Positions 46,633 through 59,778 of a stretch of 64,000 nucleotides of DNA are shown piece after piece. Every line of letters starts with the position of its first letter. Position 1 is the stretch's first letter. Source of the stretch: Chelonoidis abingdonii (Eukaryota > Chordata > Testudines > Testudinidae); contig NC_133770.1 in assembly GCF_003597395.2 (NCBI RefSeq), positions 80,209,225 through 80,273,224 of the forward strand, written 5' to 3'. A program made the position numbers and the translations under genes. The notes under the pieces are model-generated. The model saw only the letters and a program-made list of their open reading frames with translations, was not told the origin of the DNA and did no database searches.

Positions 46633-49450
46633 ATATATACACTGCAATAGCTTCTATTTGGATAGTCTTTGTTCTCCAAGTACCTGGGAGTTTTTAAGAG
46701 GATGTGTCATTTTTCAGTTTATAGCCATAATTACTTAGTACTTACACAGACAACACTTTACATTTTCAAAGCACTTGTGCTATACAAACACCCCAGCATA
46801 TATAAACATTGTGAGAGGCAGGATCTGGGCTCAGGAGCCCAATGTGTAATGCTTGAATCAACCATTCCATTCCAAGGTGAGACAACAGATCCAGACCTGC
46901 TCAACCAGTTCCTATACTCCACAGCCAGAGTGGAGCTCAGTGGAGCTGCCACAAAAACGGGGACCAGTAAACTGGTATCAGAGGCATTCAAGGACACTTC
47001 AGGCTCTAGCAGAGAAGTGCATCTTCTGGCTGGACTACATACACTGAGGAAGTGCATTCTGCAATTTAATATGAGACAGGCTAGTACTGTGACACTCCAG
47101 AGACCATGGGACTAGGACTTCAGAGATATCTCGATATTAAACGGTATCAGTTACATTCATTGCAATATAAAGGCATGGGTACCACAGCTGGATGCTGGAA
47201 GAACTAGAAACTGATTGACACTCACAGTAAAAGAGGTGCGTTTCTTTAAAGACAAAAGGAACATTAGAGATCTGCTTATGAACTGTGTGTTGTGTACAAT
47301 GAGGACTATTCAAACGTAGCTCAGAGTACATCTGTCTTCCACTCTTTAGGAGGCAAGATGAATATATGAAGAAAACAATATCCAATCATTATAAAATTAT
47401 AAAATGCTATAACATTATGTTGCATCAAGTTTTTACTTCTCTCCTATCAATATACGAGAAGCTAGAAACTGGGCCAAATGCTGGCATAAATTTCTAGAAA
47501 CAGTTCCATCTTGATTATTTCCCATCAGACTGATTTAATCTATACCAATAGCATAAAAATGACTGACTTGTTAGAACCATTTTTTCCCTATTGTTCCAAG
47601 ATTTGACAGAGATATGCTATTTAAAATCTACATAAAAGGATTACCTGATAATCCCACTGACAAGCGACATGAAAACAATTTAGATCTTTCAAAGACAAGG
47701 ACTTGCTCCAGTCCCTTTTGAACCATGTGACACTCACGAGCCAGATGTTCAGCTCTTGTAAATCTGCATAGCTCCACTGAAATTAATGTAGCTATACCAA
47801 TTTACGTAAGTCAAGGATCTGGCTAATGTAGATGTTATCTGTGAATATAGAAAATACATTAAAATAGAGTTAAGATTGAAAGTATGTATCAGGAACTCAA
47901 GAGTAAAATCCTTACAGGGTTGTCATAACTATCACCACAAAAAGCATTACCAGACCAGGAAACTTAGAAGGCATCCAAACATGTTAAGGTATAGGTGTCT
48001 TAACTATGCATTTGCAAGTAACTTTAATTCTAGCCTATAATGACACCATGCAAAACAAATGTAGAATTATAATTAGTATATTATGGTATTAGCTGGTCTG
48101 GATTAAATTCAAAACCAATGGTTTCTACAAAACATATTTGATTTTTCAATTTTGACTCATGTGGTCACAACAGATGGAGTTAAGTTTTCTAAGTGTCTTT
48201 ACTACAGCATTTCCAAATTTTAATATGTTTACATTTATTTTAAATTTACACCGGGATCCTAACTCTCAATTTCCTGAATTAGTAATGCTTGTTTTAGTGA
48301 TGATTACAACAACATCCCCTGTAATGTGTTTATTCTGTGAACTATAGATATGTACCCTCCACCTTGGGTCCAATTTAAGCAAGTATTGTCTGGGAAGTTT
48401 CCTTTTGTAAAAGATTATTTAAATGTTCAGAAATGAACCCTAAAGAAGAATGCCAGAGAATGTTACATGTTGTGTTTCTAATGGTTTGGAGATCTGCATC
48501 ATCATCTTTAAGCCTTTTTTACTTTAGCTTTAAGGGCTAATTTCACCAGTGCCACATGGTTGCTTTATCCCACTCTGGAGCAGTGGAAAGCAGCCAGTTT
48601 CCCTTTCCCCTTATGCACATACCCACCTCACCACAGTTTTTCCTTCTACCCACTCCACTGCATACACTGCATTTGGTGCAACAAGTAGTTTGAGAAGTTT
48701 TAGGATTAATGAACATTTTTTTGTAATCCTTCATAATGGAAAGTGTATTCTTCAGCTTCTATTGACAGTTAAAGGTATCCTACAGATAATTATATTAAGA
48801 ACTGCCCTCTCCAAAATGGCTGCCATCTCATACTGGGGTCAGAGGGACTGAAGCCAATGCGGACCATTGCAAAAGGTGCTCTCTTTCAAAGATGCCTACT
48901 GCTTCCCATTGTTCCCAACACAAGTGAAGCCAACCTGGCGTCAACTAAGATGGTGGCTCCCCTATACTGTCAGCATCTTAGGACACGTCTTCACTAGCAA
49001 CATTAAAGTGCTGGTGACCAGAGACCAGCCAGATTGGGGGGGGGGTGGGGAATGGATGCTGACGGGATGGGTTCGGGGGGGGGGGGGGACTGTTTTGAGT
49101 TGGAAGGGGAGCTGAAGGAAAGGGGACTAAAACAAAAACAGGGAGCAGTTTTGATGGAAATAAGGCTAAAAAGGCAAGAAAACTGGCAGACTAGAAATAG
49201 GAACAAAGCTCCATTTTTAGAGCAAAAAGCAGACGCAACTTTAGTTGGTATTTTTCACATAAGCTTTTCCCAAAAAACTTTTAGACACGAGCAATTTGCA
49301 GACATGCCAGCAGCATTAGCAACATTCATTTTTCCTGATGCTCCTCCCACCCGAAAATTTTAATTCAAGGAATTTAGCAAACACAGCAGGACAAGGAGCA
49401 TTAAATACTTGAAGGGATTCAATCAGCCTAATGTGGTAAACAAACATTTC

Positions 49451-49641
49451 TACACCTCTACCTCAATATGCTGTCCTCGGGAGCCAAAACAATCTTACCG
49501 TGTTACAGGTGAAACAGCGTTATATCGAACTTGCTGTGGTCCATCAGAGTGCGCAAACTCCCTACCCCCACCCCCCCGGAGCCCTGCTTTACCGTGTTAT
49601 ATCCAAATTATTGGGTCTCACTATATCAGGATAGAGGTGTA
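49451..49641 (-). mobile_element. Mariner-like MITE, copy 1
   Basis: Starts TACACCTCTACC and ends GATAGAGGTGTA, so the ends are inverted with TA at the outside, as expected for a Tc1/mariner TA target duplication. The interior includes GCTGTCCTCGGGAGCC, GTGAAACAGCGTTATATCGA and a poly-C run. Confidence 0.75.
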
Positions 49642-51692
49642 CCATTTTTATAAGTAAAATCTTAAATCTAAGAGTGATTTGAATAAATCTGTTTGACCTG
49701 ACACTATTTATGAAGTTTACAGTTTTACATTTCTTTCAGCTTGAGCAATAAAAAAAATCAAACCAGTTTCACTGGCAAAATCAGTGTCAGTTTCAGGTTC
49801 TCAGTGCATGAGGATGGTAGTTAAAAAATAAGTTGTTCAAGTGGATTTATTTGTAAATCGTTGACATGTTTCTATTTGTCCTAGGCTTTAAAAGGAGCTC
49901 CAGTTTGCCAAAAAGTTATATTTTGGACCAGATACAGGCTGACCTATAATAAAAGTTTATCGCTATTGTTTGCAGTGTCCTTTTACAGCACACCCAAGCC
50001 CCTAGCATCTTAAAACTTAGAAATAAAAGCCTGTTTCTTACACAGTGACTAGCTTAGTACTAGTGCAGAGCCTGCACAAGGCAGGACCTTGCAAAAGAGA
50101 AGTGTAAAAGCAGTGGTGAAAAAAGATACACCCAGCAGGCCTTGAGGATACTGGACCTTTTTTTGGATATTTAACTATGCAGCTTCACTGGTGAGAGCAC
50201 TAGGTGCGACAGGGCACCAGCATTTTCACCCCTTTGCCATTTTACACAGTTCAGAGTAGGTCTAGGGAACAGTGCTGGTAAGCAAATGTTGTCGTCTTGC
50301 CTGCGTTAGCACTCAAATCAGTTCAGCAGCAGCAGTGGCAGTGCAGACAATTCTCTATCAAATTATAATTACGGGTATGTTATAACAAACTGAAAAAGTT
50401 AGCAACTGTATTTGACAATATTGTCCTGATAAATCAGTCTCATTTTATTCCATCAGGGGATTGGCAGCAGCATTTTAGAGTTTTCAGATTTAAAATTTAT
50501 GTCTGCTGACCTAAGACATCAATTCCAGCTTTAAAATAATAAATAAAAATCCCTTTCTCCCCCCAAACCTCACCAACTAGTGTATTGTTCCACACTCTCA
50601 AACATTAAATTCCTACCAATGCAGGATAACATTGTAAAGATTTAGGGTGGCCTTCCAGACTCACTGGTGAGTTGGGGAAGGGGGAGATTGATCTTTTTTT
50701 GCTTTTGGTCTTTCTAGATTCCTTTCAATTTCTTAAGTGTTAGGTGGTCAGACTCCACCCCATCTGTTCCCCAGCTGGGTGCTACTTATTACCTTGCCAA
50801 CAGGCAATTCCCTCAGCAATCCTCTCAATTTATTTCAGTAAGACAAAAAGGCATTGCCCTAATGGCCCTGCCTACCACCAACTCTGAAGTCTTTGATGTT
50901 GGAAGATAACAGAACCACTTCCTCTGTGTTCTGCTAATGACCGAGGCCTGTTACAGTCTTCAGATGTAAACAACTTACTGTCAAACACCACAGCAAAGGC
51001 AACTAAGGGATCGCCTAGGCTAAACAGGATTGTGTTTCCTAAAATCTCGTTATCCAACTTATTTGAATCAACATGTTTTGAAACCACTGTATATGGCGTA
51101 AATTGTATTTAACACATTGGAGGCCAATGCTAAGGCAGATTAATGCTCACCTCAAATATCTATTAAAAATACAACTTGCCCTGTTGAGATAGGGTTTTAC
51201 AAACAAATTCACTAACACGTTTTTTAAAACCCACACCACTTTTATCCTAGTCTAGACATACCCTGAGATGCAGGTCAGCAGGAGCGGCAGACTGAATTAA
51301 CTCATTTACAACATCCTTTTCAGGATTTTTAACTGAGTTTCCTCCAAAACCTCAGAGAGTTTTTAAATAAATTTCCCTTTCTACAAAACTTCCAACTGGG
51401 GTTATTTGCATGCTTTCCAAACATCTCAACATAGGGGGCTCAATATCCTAACTCCTATCCCCACTTAAGCAGAGTTTATCTTTTCTTTTCTAAGAAGTTG
51501 CTACGTTCATCAGCATGGCAGAAACCTACCACTTCTATCTATCCTTAAGTTCCAATGTCATGGCAACATTCCTTTTAAAGCCTATCAACATCAATCCTTC
51601 AGCCAACCAGTGGGATTGCTAAAACGGGAGCATGAACTGATTCTCCAAGGATTGAGCACTGTATGTCCACAACCCTCCCTGTGCTATTTAGA

Positions 51693-51899
51693 TACACTTT
51701 TACCCTGATATAACGCGACCCGATATAACATGAATTCGGATATCACGTGGTACCGGGGGGGGGGTGGCCACGGAGGGCGCTGCTGCGCTCTCAGTGGATC
51801 AAGCAAGTTCAACATACATTGCTGTTTCACCTATGAACACAGGCAAGATTTTTTGGCTCCCAAGGACAGCGTATATATCGGGCATCAAGCAAGTGCGTA
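51693..51899 (+). mobile_element. Mariner-like MITE, copy 2 (opposite orientation)
   Basis: The same family as 49451-49641, read the other way: TACACTTTTACCCTGATATA, CCGATATAACATGAATTCGG, poly-G, CAAGCAAGTTCAACATAC, GTTTCACCTATGAACAC and TGGCTCCCAAGGACAGC. The right end is more diverged. Confidence 0.7.
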
Positions 51900-53924
51900 C
51901 CTAGACACTGGGTTAGTCTCAAAGAAGCCAAAATCACCCCTTAAGTCAGTCGTGAATCACATGTCTAGAGAAGAAACTCAACCAAGCTAGGTTCACAAGG
52001 GTTCTGATTAGCTTCTTCTGGTATCTGTGCAAATGGATTTTGCTAAAAGATGTGGGAAGCATTGCCCTGTGTCCATGGAGCTGATCCATAGCTTCATTCT
52101 CCTTACTGGTCTGGAAGTAAGAACTCTCTCTTTCCATTCACTGGCTTTCCTCGCCGTGCTGCAGTGTCAAGCTAACCTTTCAGGCTTTACCTCACCCTAT
52201 TGAATTTCACCTTATGTATCCTTTTTTTCCTCCAGTCTCTGGAATTACTGGTCTGGGGAACTTTCACAGTTTACCGATACTTGACGATCCAACACCTTTT
52301 TGCGCATCCCCAGTCCAGAACCTACTTAACGGTTCCTCTATCCATGAAATTACGGGTTTTCGCCAGCTGTTTTAAGTTGTAAAAAAAATAAGAAAGGAAT
52401 GGTGAGAGAAAGTAAAAGAAGCAGAGAAAAGAATGAGGCAAAGTTTAGAAGGGAAAGGTGTGATTTGATAATTAGATATGACTCTTGCGTTGGCACTGTA
52501 AGCCATGTGGCTAATTCTGCTTTAAAAAATAATCAAGAGGCACGTCTGCTAACTCAGTCATCCAACATGGTGCAATATAAGCATCAAGGAAGTAAAAAAC
52601 AATAAATCTAATTACTGAGACAGACCCTGTGGCATGCCAGCTTGAAGAAATCAACGTTACTGTACTTACTGGGATTCTGTAGCTACCCATATTCTCCTTC
52701 TTTGCCAAACTTGGGGACATTTAAATATTTCTACATGGTTTCTATGAACAGATCTGACATCTGACAACTCTTGGCTCATAGAACAAGCGGACATCTTAAG
52801 CAGGCCTGGAAGGGAGTTGTGAGTGGCTCATGGAGGGTCTAGTACATCACTCTGAGCTCAATAACCCCAGATGATTTCTGTTGTTCTGGTCTCATGGTCT
52901 TTTTAGAGGACTACGTGCACAACCCCAAGAATGAGCCTCCAGAAACTGGGGAGGGAGAAACAGCCTACAACTTTAAGATCTTATTGTAGCGAGTTACTTC
53001 TTGTGCTCCCACAGTATGAAGGGGAAAAGTGAAACTTGCTGCACAAGAGGCTTAATTACGCATATTATAAACAGTTTTGTTCTTTATTTCCTCTGCTTAC
53101 GGTACTTATCTGGCCCCCATACTATATTGAGAGTCATCATACATCTAACCATGTTTTCCTCATGCAACCCCTAAAAGTAGGAAGTTTGTCATTAGCCCAT
53201 TTTACATCGGGGAACTAGGCACAGGAGAAACTAAGGTGCACTTGCTCAAAGTTACACCAAGAAGCCTATGGGCACAAGAAGGGAACTAGTTCCTCATCCA
53301 TCTTTCTGCTCACACAACACATAGAATCCCTCCCCTCTCTATACCATCTACGCATGAATGCTCAATTTAAAGCCTTCGGTAGAGGACATTATATCAGAAT
53401 TACTGATTTATTCACTCCAAACTTCAAACGCAGCTCCACTATAGGGTTTTATTAGCAAAGACGGTTTCTCAGACAAAAACCTCACACATTACACCAAACA
53501 AGGACTGAAAGAATATCTCCATGTGTGGTTCTGTACATGACTTTAATTGAATACAAGAAATCAACCTTTTTTAATTTTGTAAAAAATTCTAACTGTATGA
53601 TCAAGATTCACTGATATACTCTGGCTCTTGCTCTTGCTTGTGTGGCGTTGTGTTTTATTTTATTTTTTTGGTTTAATATTTTTCATGTTGTACTTAGTTC
53701 ACTTAGATGCAAGACGGGTAAGTCCACATGCTTATTTTTAGAGATTAAGGAAGGATTGAGCAAACAGAGGGATGTTAGATCTATGGCTTGGACCTGAGAC
53801 TGGATATTTTTGTTTGCATTTAGTACATGCATCTAGCACGCAGTGGGCAGTGGGTCGCTGGACTAGGGATCTTAGGTACTAACCACGTTGAAAAAAAAAA
53901 TCAAGAGTTAATTCGATACACAAA

Positions 53925-54060
53925 CAACCTCTGATCTGACGAAGTGGGTATTCACCCACGAAAGCCATGCTCCAAAATGTCTGTTAGTCTATAAGGTGCC
54001 ACAGGATTCTTTGCTGCTTTTACAGATCCAGACTAACATGGCTACCCCTCTGATACTTAA
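53925..54060 (+). mobile_element. Turtle-type SINE tail
   Basis: TCTGACGAAGTGGGTATTCA, CCCACGAAAGCCATGCTCC, TGTTAGTCTATAAGGTGCC, then ATCCAGACTAACATGGCTAC. A relative of the tails at 15244 and 57821. Confidence 0.7.
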
Positions 54061-56175
54061 CCTCTGATTTGTAACCTGTGTTCCTAATAACACAAGGAAT
54101 GTATAAGATCAGAGTTAACATCTGAGAGTTGAACATGCAGAATATATTTATTCATAGTATTACTGCGGCGATTTCCTAATGTTCCCTCCAAACTCAGGCA
54201 CTGAACCAGATGTGGCTTTTCTGCACACCCAGATTTCAAAGATCCTTCCTATACCCCAGCCATCAGCTGCATTTAGGATAGAGTTTCTGCTTTTACTTTT
54301 AACTTACTTTTAAATTATATTCATTAATATTTAAAATAAACTGAAGAGTTTTAATATGTTTCTAATTAAGTAGCTGTTATCCTCCTTTTGTATTTTTATT
54401 GTGAAAGCATTAAGCTTTTCTCCCCTTGGTATCTTAGACAAGAGCTGTGATCTCCAGAAGGAAATGCAGCAGGTTTACTGCACAGGCCAAGAGGCTCAGA
54501 AGTAGAGTATAAAATGATAATCCGAGCTCTGCTACGAATTCATGGCATTCGTATAAGTTTGTGCTTTGAGGATTTCAGATGCCCAATGGCAAGAATCCAG
54601 GCATTGATTTTCAGAGGGTCCTGAGCACCAACAATTCCAACTGAAGTCTCACTTACACATTGCAGGTTTTCAGCACCTCTGATAATCATGTTCTATACGT
54701 CTAAAATTAAGCACTCAAACTGAGACCATCTTTGAAAATGCAACTTATCCTCAGAACCTCAGTATCACCATCTGTAAGATGAGGGCAAACAAAATACAAC
54801 TACCATGAATTGCTGAATTTCTTGATTTTGAGAGTTTCACAATATTTGGTGTGGTACCTGAAGTCCTAGCTACAGAAGACAAATGATTATATGTGAGTGT
54901 TGACCTTCATTTTAAAGAAAAATTCTCTAGCCTTCAGAGTTCCAGAGGAAAACATGAACTGAATATACTCTAAAGGTTAAAACCAAACAGAAGGCAAATC
55001 AAAAGCACTCAATTTTCGGGGAGTTAGGGAGGATGGTTTAAATCTCATTTTTAAGATCTGGTTTAAGGTCTGATTTATGACTTTTAGATGTTTGAGTTTG
55101 GCTAAACTGCCTACAAGGGTGTTATGAAGATTAATATTTGAAGAACTTTGAAACTGGGCAGTACTGTATAAGTGATGTGTTACCTACTACAACTTTGGAG
55201 AAGATGGTAGTTTAGGGCCTGATTCTGTCATGTGTCTCACACTGACCAGTACTTAACTTAGCAAGAAGTTCTACTGACATCAGCAGGATTACCTGCAGAG
55301 TCAGGTACTACTCAGGGAGAGTAAGGATGGCTGAATTGGGTCCTCACCTGTGTATCTGGTCAAATTCGTTTCTGTCAACCAAAAAAGTCTTCCTGTAGTT
55401 TGAAGGGGTATGGTAATTTTCTTCCACCCTTGTCCTGTATTTAGACTTGTGCGCTGTTGAACAGCTGCTGCATTCCACCATAGAAGTGGCACTATTTAAT
55501 TCTGTAACACTTTTTGTACAAAATGCTTTATGATCCTTGAATGCAGAAATGCCTTCACCCACACTCTGCTTAAATTCATCTGTGTTCCTATTCTGAGAAG
55601 GTTATATTTGTAACAGATCCCCACTCACCCGCAGAGTGGAATTCTGATCATTCTAATCCAAGTAGCTGATGTTTACCACTTGTCACGTGGCACTGCCCAA
55701 AACTCCCAACCATACTTGGGAACCCACTGTGCTAGGCACTGGTCAGAGCCATACTAAGAGACAGTCCCTGTTCTGAAAAGCTGGAGATAGTTGTTGGCAG
55801 TTACATAGCAGCAATGAGGCATGTGTCACTTCCAAACCAAGACAGCTTTACAAGATTAGAACTTTGAGCCCAGAACAAATTACATATCAAATTGTGCACA
55901 GTCTCCCGTGGAAACAGCATGATGTCCCTATTTATGAAAGGATGATGCAACAAAGATGCATGTGAATAGTGTTTGCATTTCCTTTGATTTGCTGCTGACA
56001 AGGAAGTTCCTTCCTGAATAATGAAAAGACATCAACTAGTGCAACAAGGGAGAGGGTGAGATAGAGGATGTTGAAAAGAGAGGCTTTTTGCCCTTTACAC
56101 AGGGGACACTGTAGCAGCAGGCACAGCTGGTGATAGACAAAAGGGAAGATTCTCTTGACCACTTGAGCGACTTAC

Positions 56176-56343
56176 CTGAATAGCCTGGCGTCCTTGCTGA
56201 GCATCTGCTAGAAGTTGAATGGTGAGGGTTCTGGAATCCTGGAGGGCATCTTGGAGGTAGATAAAGCTATGACCCACATGTCGTCCCATGGTGCATTCCC
56301 GGCAGATAGGGACAGAACAAGTGTCACAGTAGAAATGCAGCAC
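56176..56343 (-). CDS. TRIM71: TRIM71 exon 2: end of B-box 2 and start of coiled coil
   Basis: A 168-bp, phase-0 exon of 56 residues starting [20 protein letters not shown] and ending [13 protein letters not shown]. Zinc-ligand candidates of a type-2 B-box are present in the right spacing: C6-x2-C9, C14-x2-C17 and H22-x2-H25. The first B-box ligands must come from exon 1, which lies right of the window. The acceptor is GTTCTTTTCTAG|GTG; the donor is a strong CAG|GTAAGT. It joins in frame to LSIEQAQ of exon 3. Exons 2-4 give 584 residues; human TRIM71 is about 868, so about 284 residues are missing with exon 1. Confidence 0.95.
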
Positions 56344-57820
56344 CTAGAAAAGAACATAGGAAAAAAAATTGTATGACACACTAAGCCACCCACAGAAGAA
56401 AATAAGTATCTTAACCATAAGAGGAGATATTATGAAGTGTTCACAGCAGCTTCCATAGAGGAAAAGTGATCCCTCTTGTAAGCAGCCACTCATACGTGGA
56501 CAAAAATAAACTAGAAGTGTTATTGTTTTCTTTGCAATACAATACCAGGATGTCCATCCCACCCTTCTCTGAAGAACGGAAACCATCTGCCAACACTCAC
56601 CCATTTGGGTATGTCACCTATTGCATATTTCGGATAACTTTTCTCGCATATACAAACATTGCATAAAGTTACTAAGCCATTTAAATTTACTGTACTATTG
56701 TTGCACTGGGCACATCAAGCAAAAAAAACCAAGGACAATCCTCTCTCTAATCTTTCAGTTTAATCTGCAAGACAGAACATACAAGGCAAACTGGATGCAA
56801 AAGCTTGCCATCATCACCAACGGTGGTGTCAAAGCCAAGAACTGTGGCAATTCTCTTATGCCAGCCTGCACTTTCAGTGTCAGTGGAGCTTCTGGGAAGA
56901 AGCTGGAATTAGGAGGAAGAAACTATACCCTGTAAATTAGTTACAGAATTTAAAGATTAGCCTGTCCACATTTTTAAGACAAATGGAACCATGCTGGTTA
57001 ATAAAACTAAACCAAATCCCAAACCCACATTCACTTCAGAATGAAACTCTGTACGCCATATAATGTATTTATTCACTAGCAGTAACTGCTTGGATGTTTG
57101 CATTCCATCCAACAGAGGGAAGTGGTACACAGATGTAGCATCCTATACAGATTTGTGTTTTGTTAGAAATTAAATCAGTTGGGCTTTTAAAAAAACAAAA
57201 AACAAAAACAAAAAGACACAGATCTGCGGAGGAGTGTAAAAACCACCAAACAACCTCAGAACAAGAAAGTTCAGAGTGAAATCGAAAACTAACTTATACC
57301 TACACAAAGCATTCTTGACGTAGTAGATCATAAAAAGTCCTAGAAAATCCAAAATGCTGTCAAAAAACCACTGTATAATGCAAGTAAAGTCTTATACCAT
57401 AAGTCAGGTTTTCCATTGCATGATGGAAAATCTACTCCACAAGAATGACCAAGAGCAAAACAGAAACAAGAACCAGGTAATGTTCATCTGAGCATGGAGC
57501 GGTGGTGGGGTGGGAGGCAAGGCAACCAAATCTAATGGCAACCAACATTCTCCTGTACCAACTCGATTTTTTTTTTTTTTTTTGGGAGGTGGCAGCTCGG
57601 GGGAAGGAGATTACCATCCTGATTCCCTTTTCCTAAAATTTACTCCATTTATTGATCATAATAAGCCAGGCAAACAGGCTCATTCCTCCACTTCACGTGG
57701 ACACATTTCATATTATGTAGAAACATATCTGTAGCAGCAAACAAGGTTGCGTGCGTGTAGTTAATCTTTATTTCTGTGTAAGTTTTTGAAGAAGGTTTTC
57801 AACAAAACCTTTAAAAATGA

Positions 57821-57970
57821 ACAGGAGTACTTGTGGCACCTTAGAGACTAACAAATTTATTTGAACATAAGCTTTCGTGGGCTATGCATCCGATGACGTG
57901 GGCTGTAGCCCACGAAAACTTACGCTCAGATAAATTTGTTAGTCTCTAAAGGTGCTACAAGCACCCCTGT
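57821..57970. mobile_element. Inverted pair of SINE tails forming a fold-back
   Basis: The left arm (57821-57884) is a SINE tail on -. The right arm (57906-57970) is the same tail on +, separated by 21 bases. The arms pair over about 64 bases with few mismatches (GAGACTAACAAATTTAT against ATAAATTTGTTAGTCTC). The + copy continues to about 58010 with GCGGATACAGACTAACATGG. Confidence 0.8.
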
Positions 57971-58832
57971 TCTCTTTGCGGATACAGACTAACATGGCTG
58001 CTACAAAAATTAATTACATTTCTGGACACAGACTGTTCTGCTAGAGAAATTAAAGCATCTTTATTAGCATCTGAACAAGACTGATACCTCAAACATTCTA
58101 AATATTTTGAAAAATATCAAGCAACTGTAAGTTCTAAATATTAAATTTGGAACTGTGCATCTTCCTGTACTAGAAAATTCCTTTTGTGCATAATGTGATA
58201 CGTCAGTTTACTGTATTATAGTTTTCTCTTGCAGCGCTGTATTTTCAATGTAAGTTTACAAAGAACATACATGAAATAACACTGGGCCATCCAACTTTTA
58301 AACAACTGGGATGGGTGGGGGGGAGGAATGAAAAGCCATGCAAGGTATCAAGTCAAATGAATCTGATATTATTTAAAAACATGCAACATGGATTATGTAT
58401 CTCACTATCAAGGACAACAGTGGAAAAGAAAATGGTGATCATATGAGCAAGAGTCCAGCAGCAAGTTAAACCTGTCATTAGCTCTCTCAAACAGCTAATG
58501 CCAGAAGCAAAGCTAGGGCAAAGGCCAGGGAACTGTCCTGTCACACAAATCCAGATGCTGCTGCTGCCCAGAACACAATGCCTAATGTAGGAGTCATTCA
58601 GGCCACAGACAGAGAAATTAATCAAGCAGTTGCTCAATCAACCCACTCCCGCCCTCCCTCTCCTGACAGAATATGGATGCAAATAATCACATTTTTAATG
58701 AAACCAACTAACAAAGCTGACAATTTTATTTCAGATATGCAGATTACATAGGGAACATGGTAAAGTCTTAAGGCAGAATTGAAAAGCCAACCTTCTCATT
58801 CGAGTGAGAAAGCTGTCGGCAATTTTCTAAGG

Positions 58833-59153
58833 CAAAGGTCCCCAATCTGTGAGGCACGCCCCACTAATGGGGCAAGGAAGAAGATTCCAGGGGCTGCAGC
58901 AGGGACCTGGGCCAGGCCCCATGGAGGGCAGGCAGGAAGCGCCACCCAACCCCACTCCTGGCCTGGGCCAAAGCCCCAGATGCCTGGGGCCCCAGCCTCA
59001 GCTCTGCTCCCACCCCCAGCCTCAGGCTGTTACCCCGTCCATGTCCTCCTCCTCCCCCTCCCCAGAGCTGTGACCCCACTTCTCGCCCCGGCTTGGAGGG
59101 AGTGCGGATAGGGTGGAGTGCAGTACGTGAGATAAAAAGTTTGGGGACCACTG
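58833..59153. mobile_element. Non-autonomous hAT element
   Basis: The termini CAAAGGTCCCCAA and TTGGGGACCACTG are inverted. A perfect 8-bp duplication TTCTAAGG lies at 58825-58832 and 59154-59161. The GC-rich interior resembles the element at 41345. Confidence 0.88.
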
Positions 59154-59305
59154 TTCTAAGGTGACGTATCAGGAGGCTTTGCACTCTAGATTTAATTACA
59201 AGAGAAAGAGAATCAACGGTGGACCACCACTTAACATGACCATGCTTACTCCAGCTCCACCACCCTTTAATAAAGGTAAGCTTTTCTTTTTTTTAAAAAA
59301 AAATT

Positions 59306-59363
59306 ATTATATATATATATATATCTATATATCTATATATATCTATATCTATATCTATATATC
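59306..59363. repeat. AT/ATCT microsatellite
   Basis: An array of TA and TATC units about 58 bp long, directly preceded by A-rich sequence. Confidence 0.9.
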
Positions 59364-59458
59364 CTCCCAGAGAACAACATATGAAGATGACTAGACAGGC
59401 AGTGAAAGGCAGCTGGAGGATAGTCAACTTCAAAATGACCTGCTAGAATCTTCTAAAC

Positions 59459-59778
59459 CAGCAGTTCTCAAATTGTGAGTTGGGATCGCAAAGTGGGTCG
59501 TGACCCCCTTTGAATGGGGTCGCCAGGGCTGGCTTAAACTTACTTCAGCCCTTGGCAGCAGGACTCAGGTTGCAGGCCCTCTGGCCTGGGGTTGAAGTCT
59601 TGAGCTTCAGCTTGGCCCCCCTGCCCGGAACAGTGGGGCTTGGGCTTTGTTTCCCCCCCCCGCACCCCCAGGGCAGTGAGGCATGGGTGGGCTCAGGCTC
59701 GGTCCCCCCTCCTGGGTTCATGAAGTAATTTTTGTTGTCAGAAGGAGGTCACGGTGCAATGAAGTTTGAGGACCCCTG
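59459..59778. mobile_element. Non-autonomous hAT element
   Basis: The ends CAGCAGTTCTCAAATTG and CAATGAAGTTTGAGGACCCCTG are inverted-like. Flanks TTCTAAAC (59451-59458) and CTCTAAGC (59779-59786) agree at six of eight bases. The interior starts GTGAGTTGGGATCGCAAAGT GGGTCGTGACC, typical of this family. Confidence 0.7.

Larger units (their letters stand above)
40859..56175 (-). other. TRIM71: TRIM71 intron 2 (15.3 kb)
   Basis: From donor CAG|GTAAGT (56175 downward) to acceptor TTCTCCAG (40859). It contains the elements at 41345, 42589, 45085, 46321, 49451, 51693 and 53925 listed separately. It also has a small inverted repeat at 41091-41184 (AGGACCAAATTATT/AATTTGGTCCA), long poly-G runs near 49037-49090 and MIR-like scraps (GTGCTAGGCACTGGTCAGAG near 55730). 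No other coding exon is recognised. Remaining stretches (42856-46320, 46641-49440, 49642-51692, 51900-53924, 54061-56175) hold nothing I can name. Confidence 0.75.

Noticed and set aside
46669..47115. 148-codon open frame in TRIM71 intron 2
   Set aside because: No recognisable domain, partly low complexity, and antisense frames are equally open; not supported as an exon.
56621..56935. 104-codon frame with an ending KLAIITNGGVKAKNCGNSL
   Set aside because: I could not link it to any known protein or retrocopy. It lies in TRIM71 intron 1 on the opposite strand without a transcript signal.
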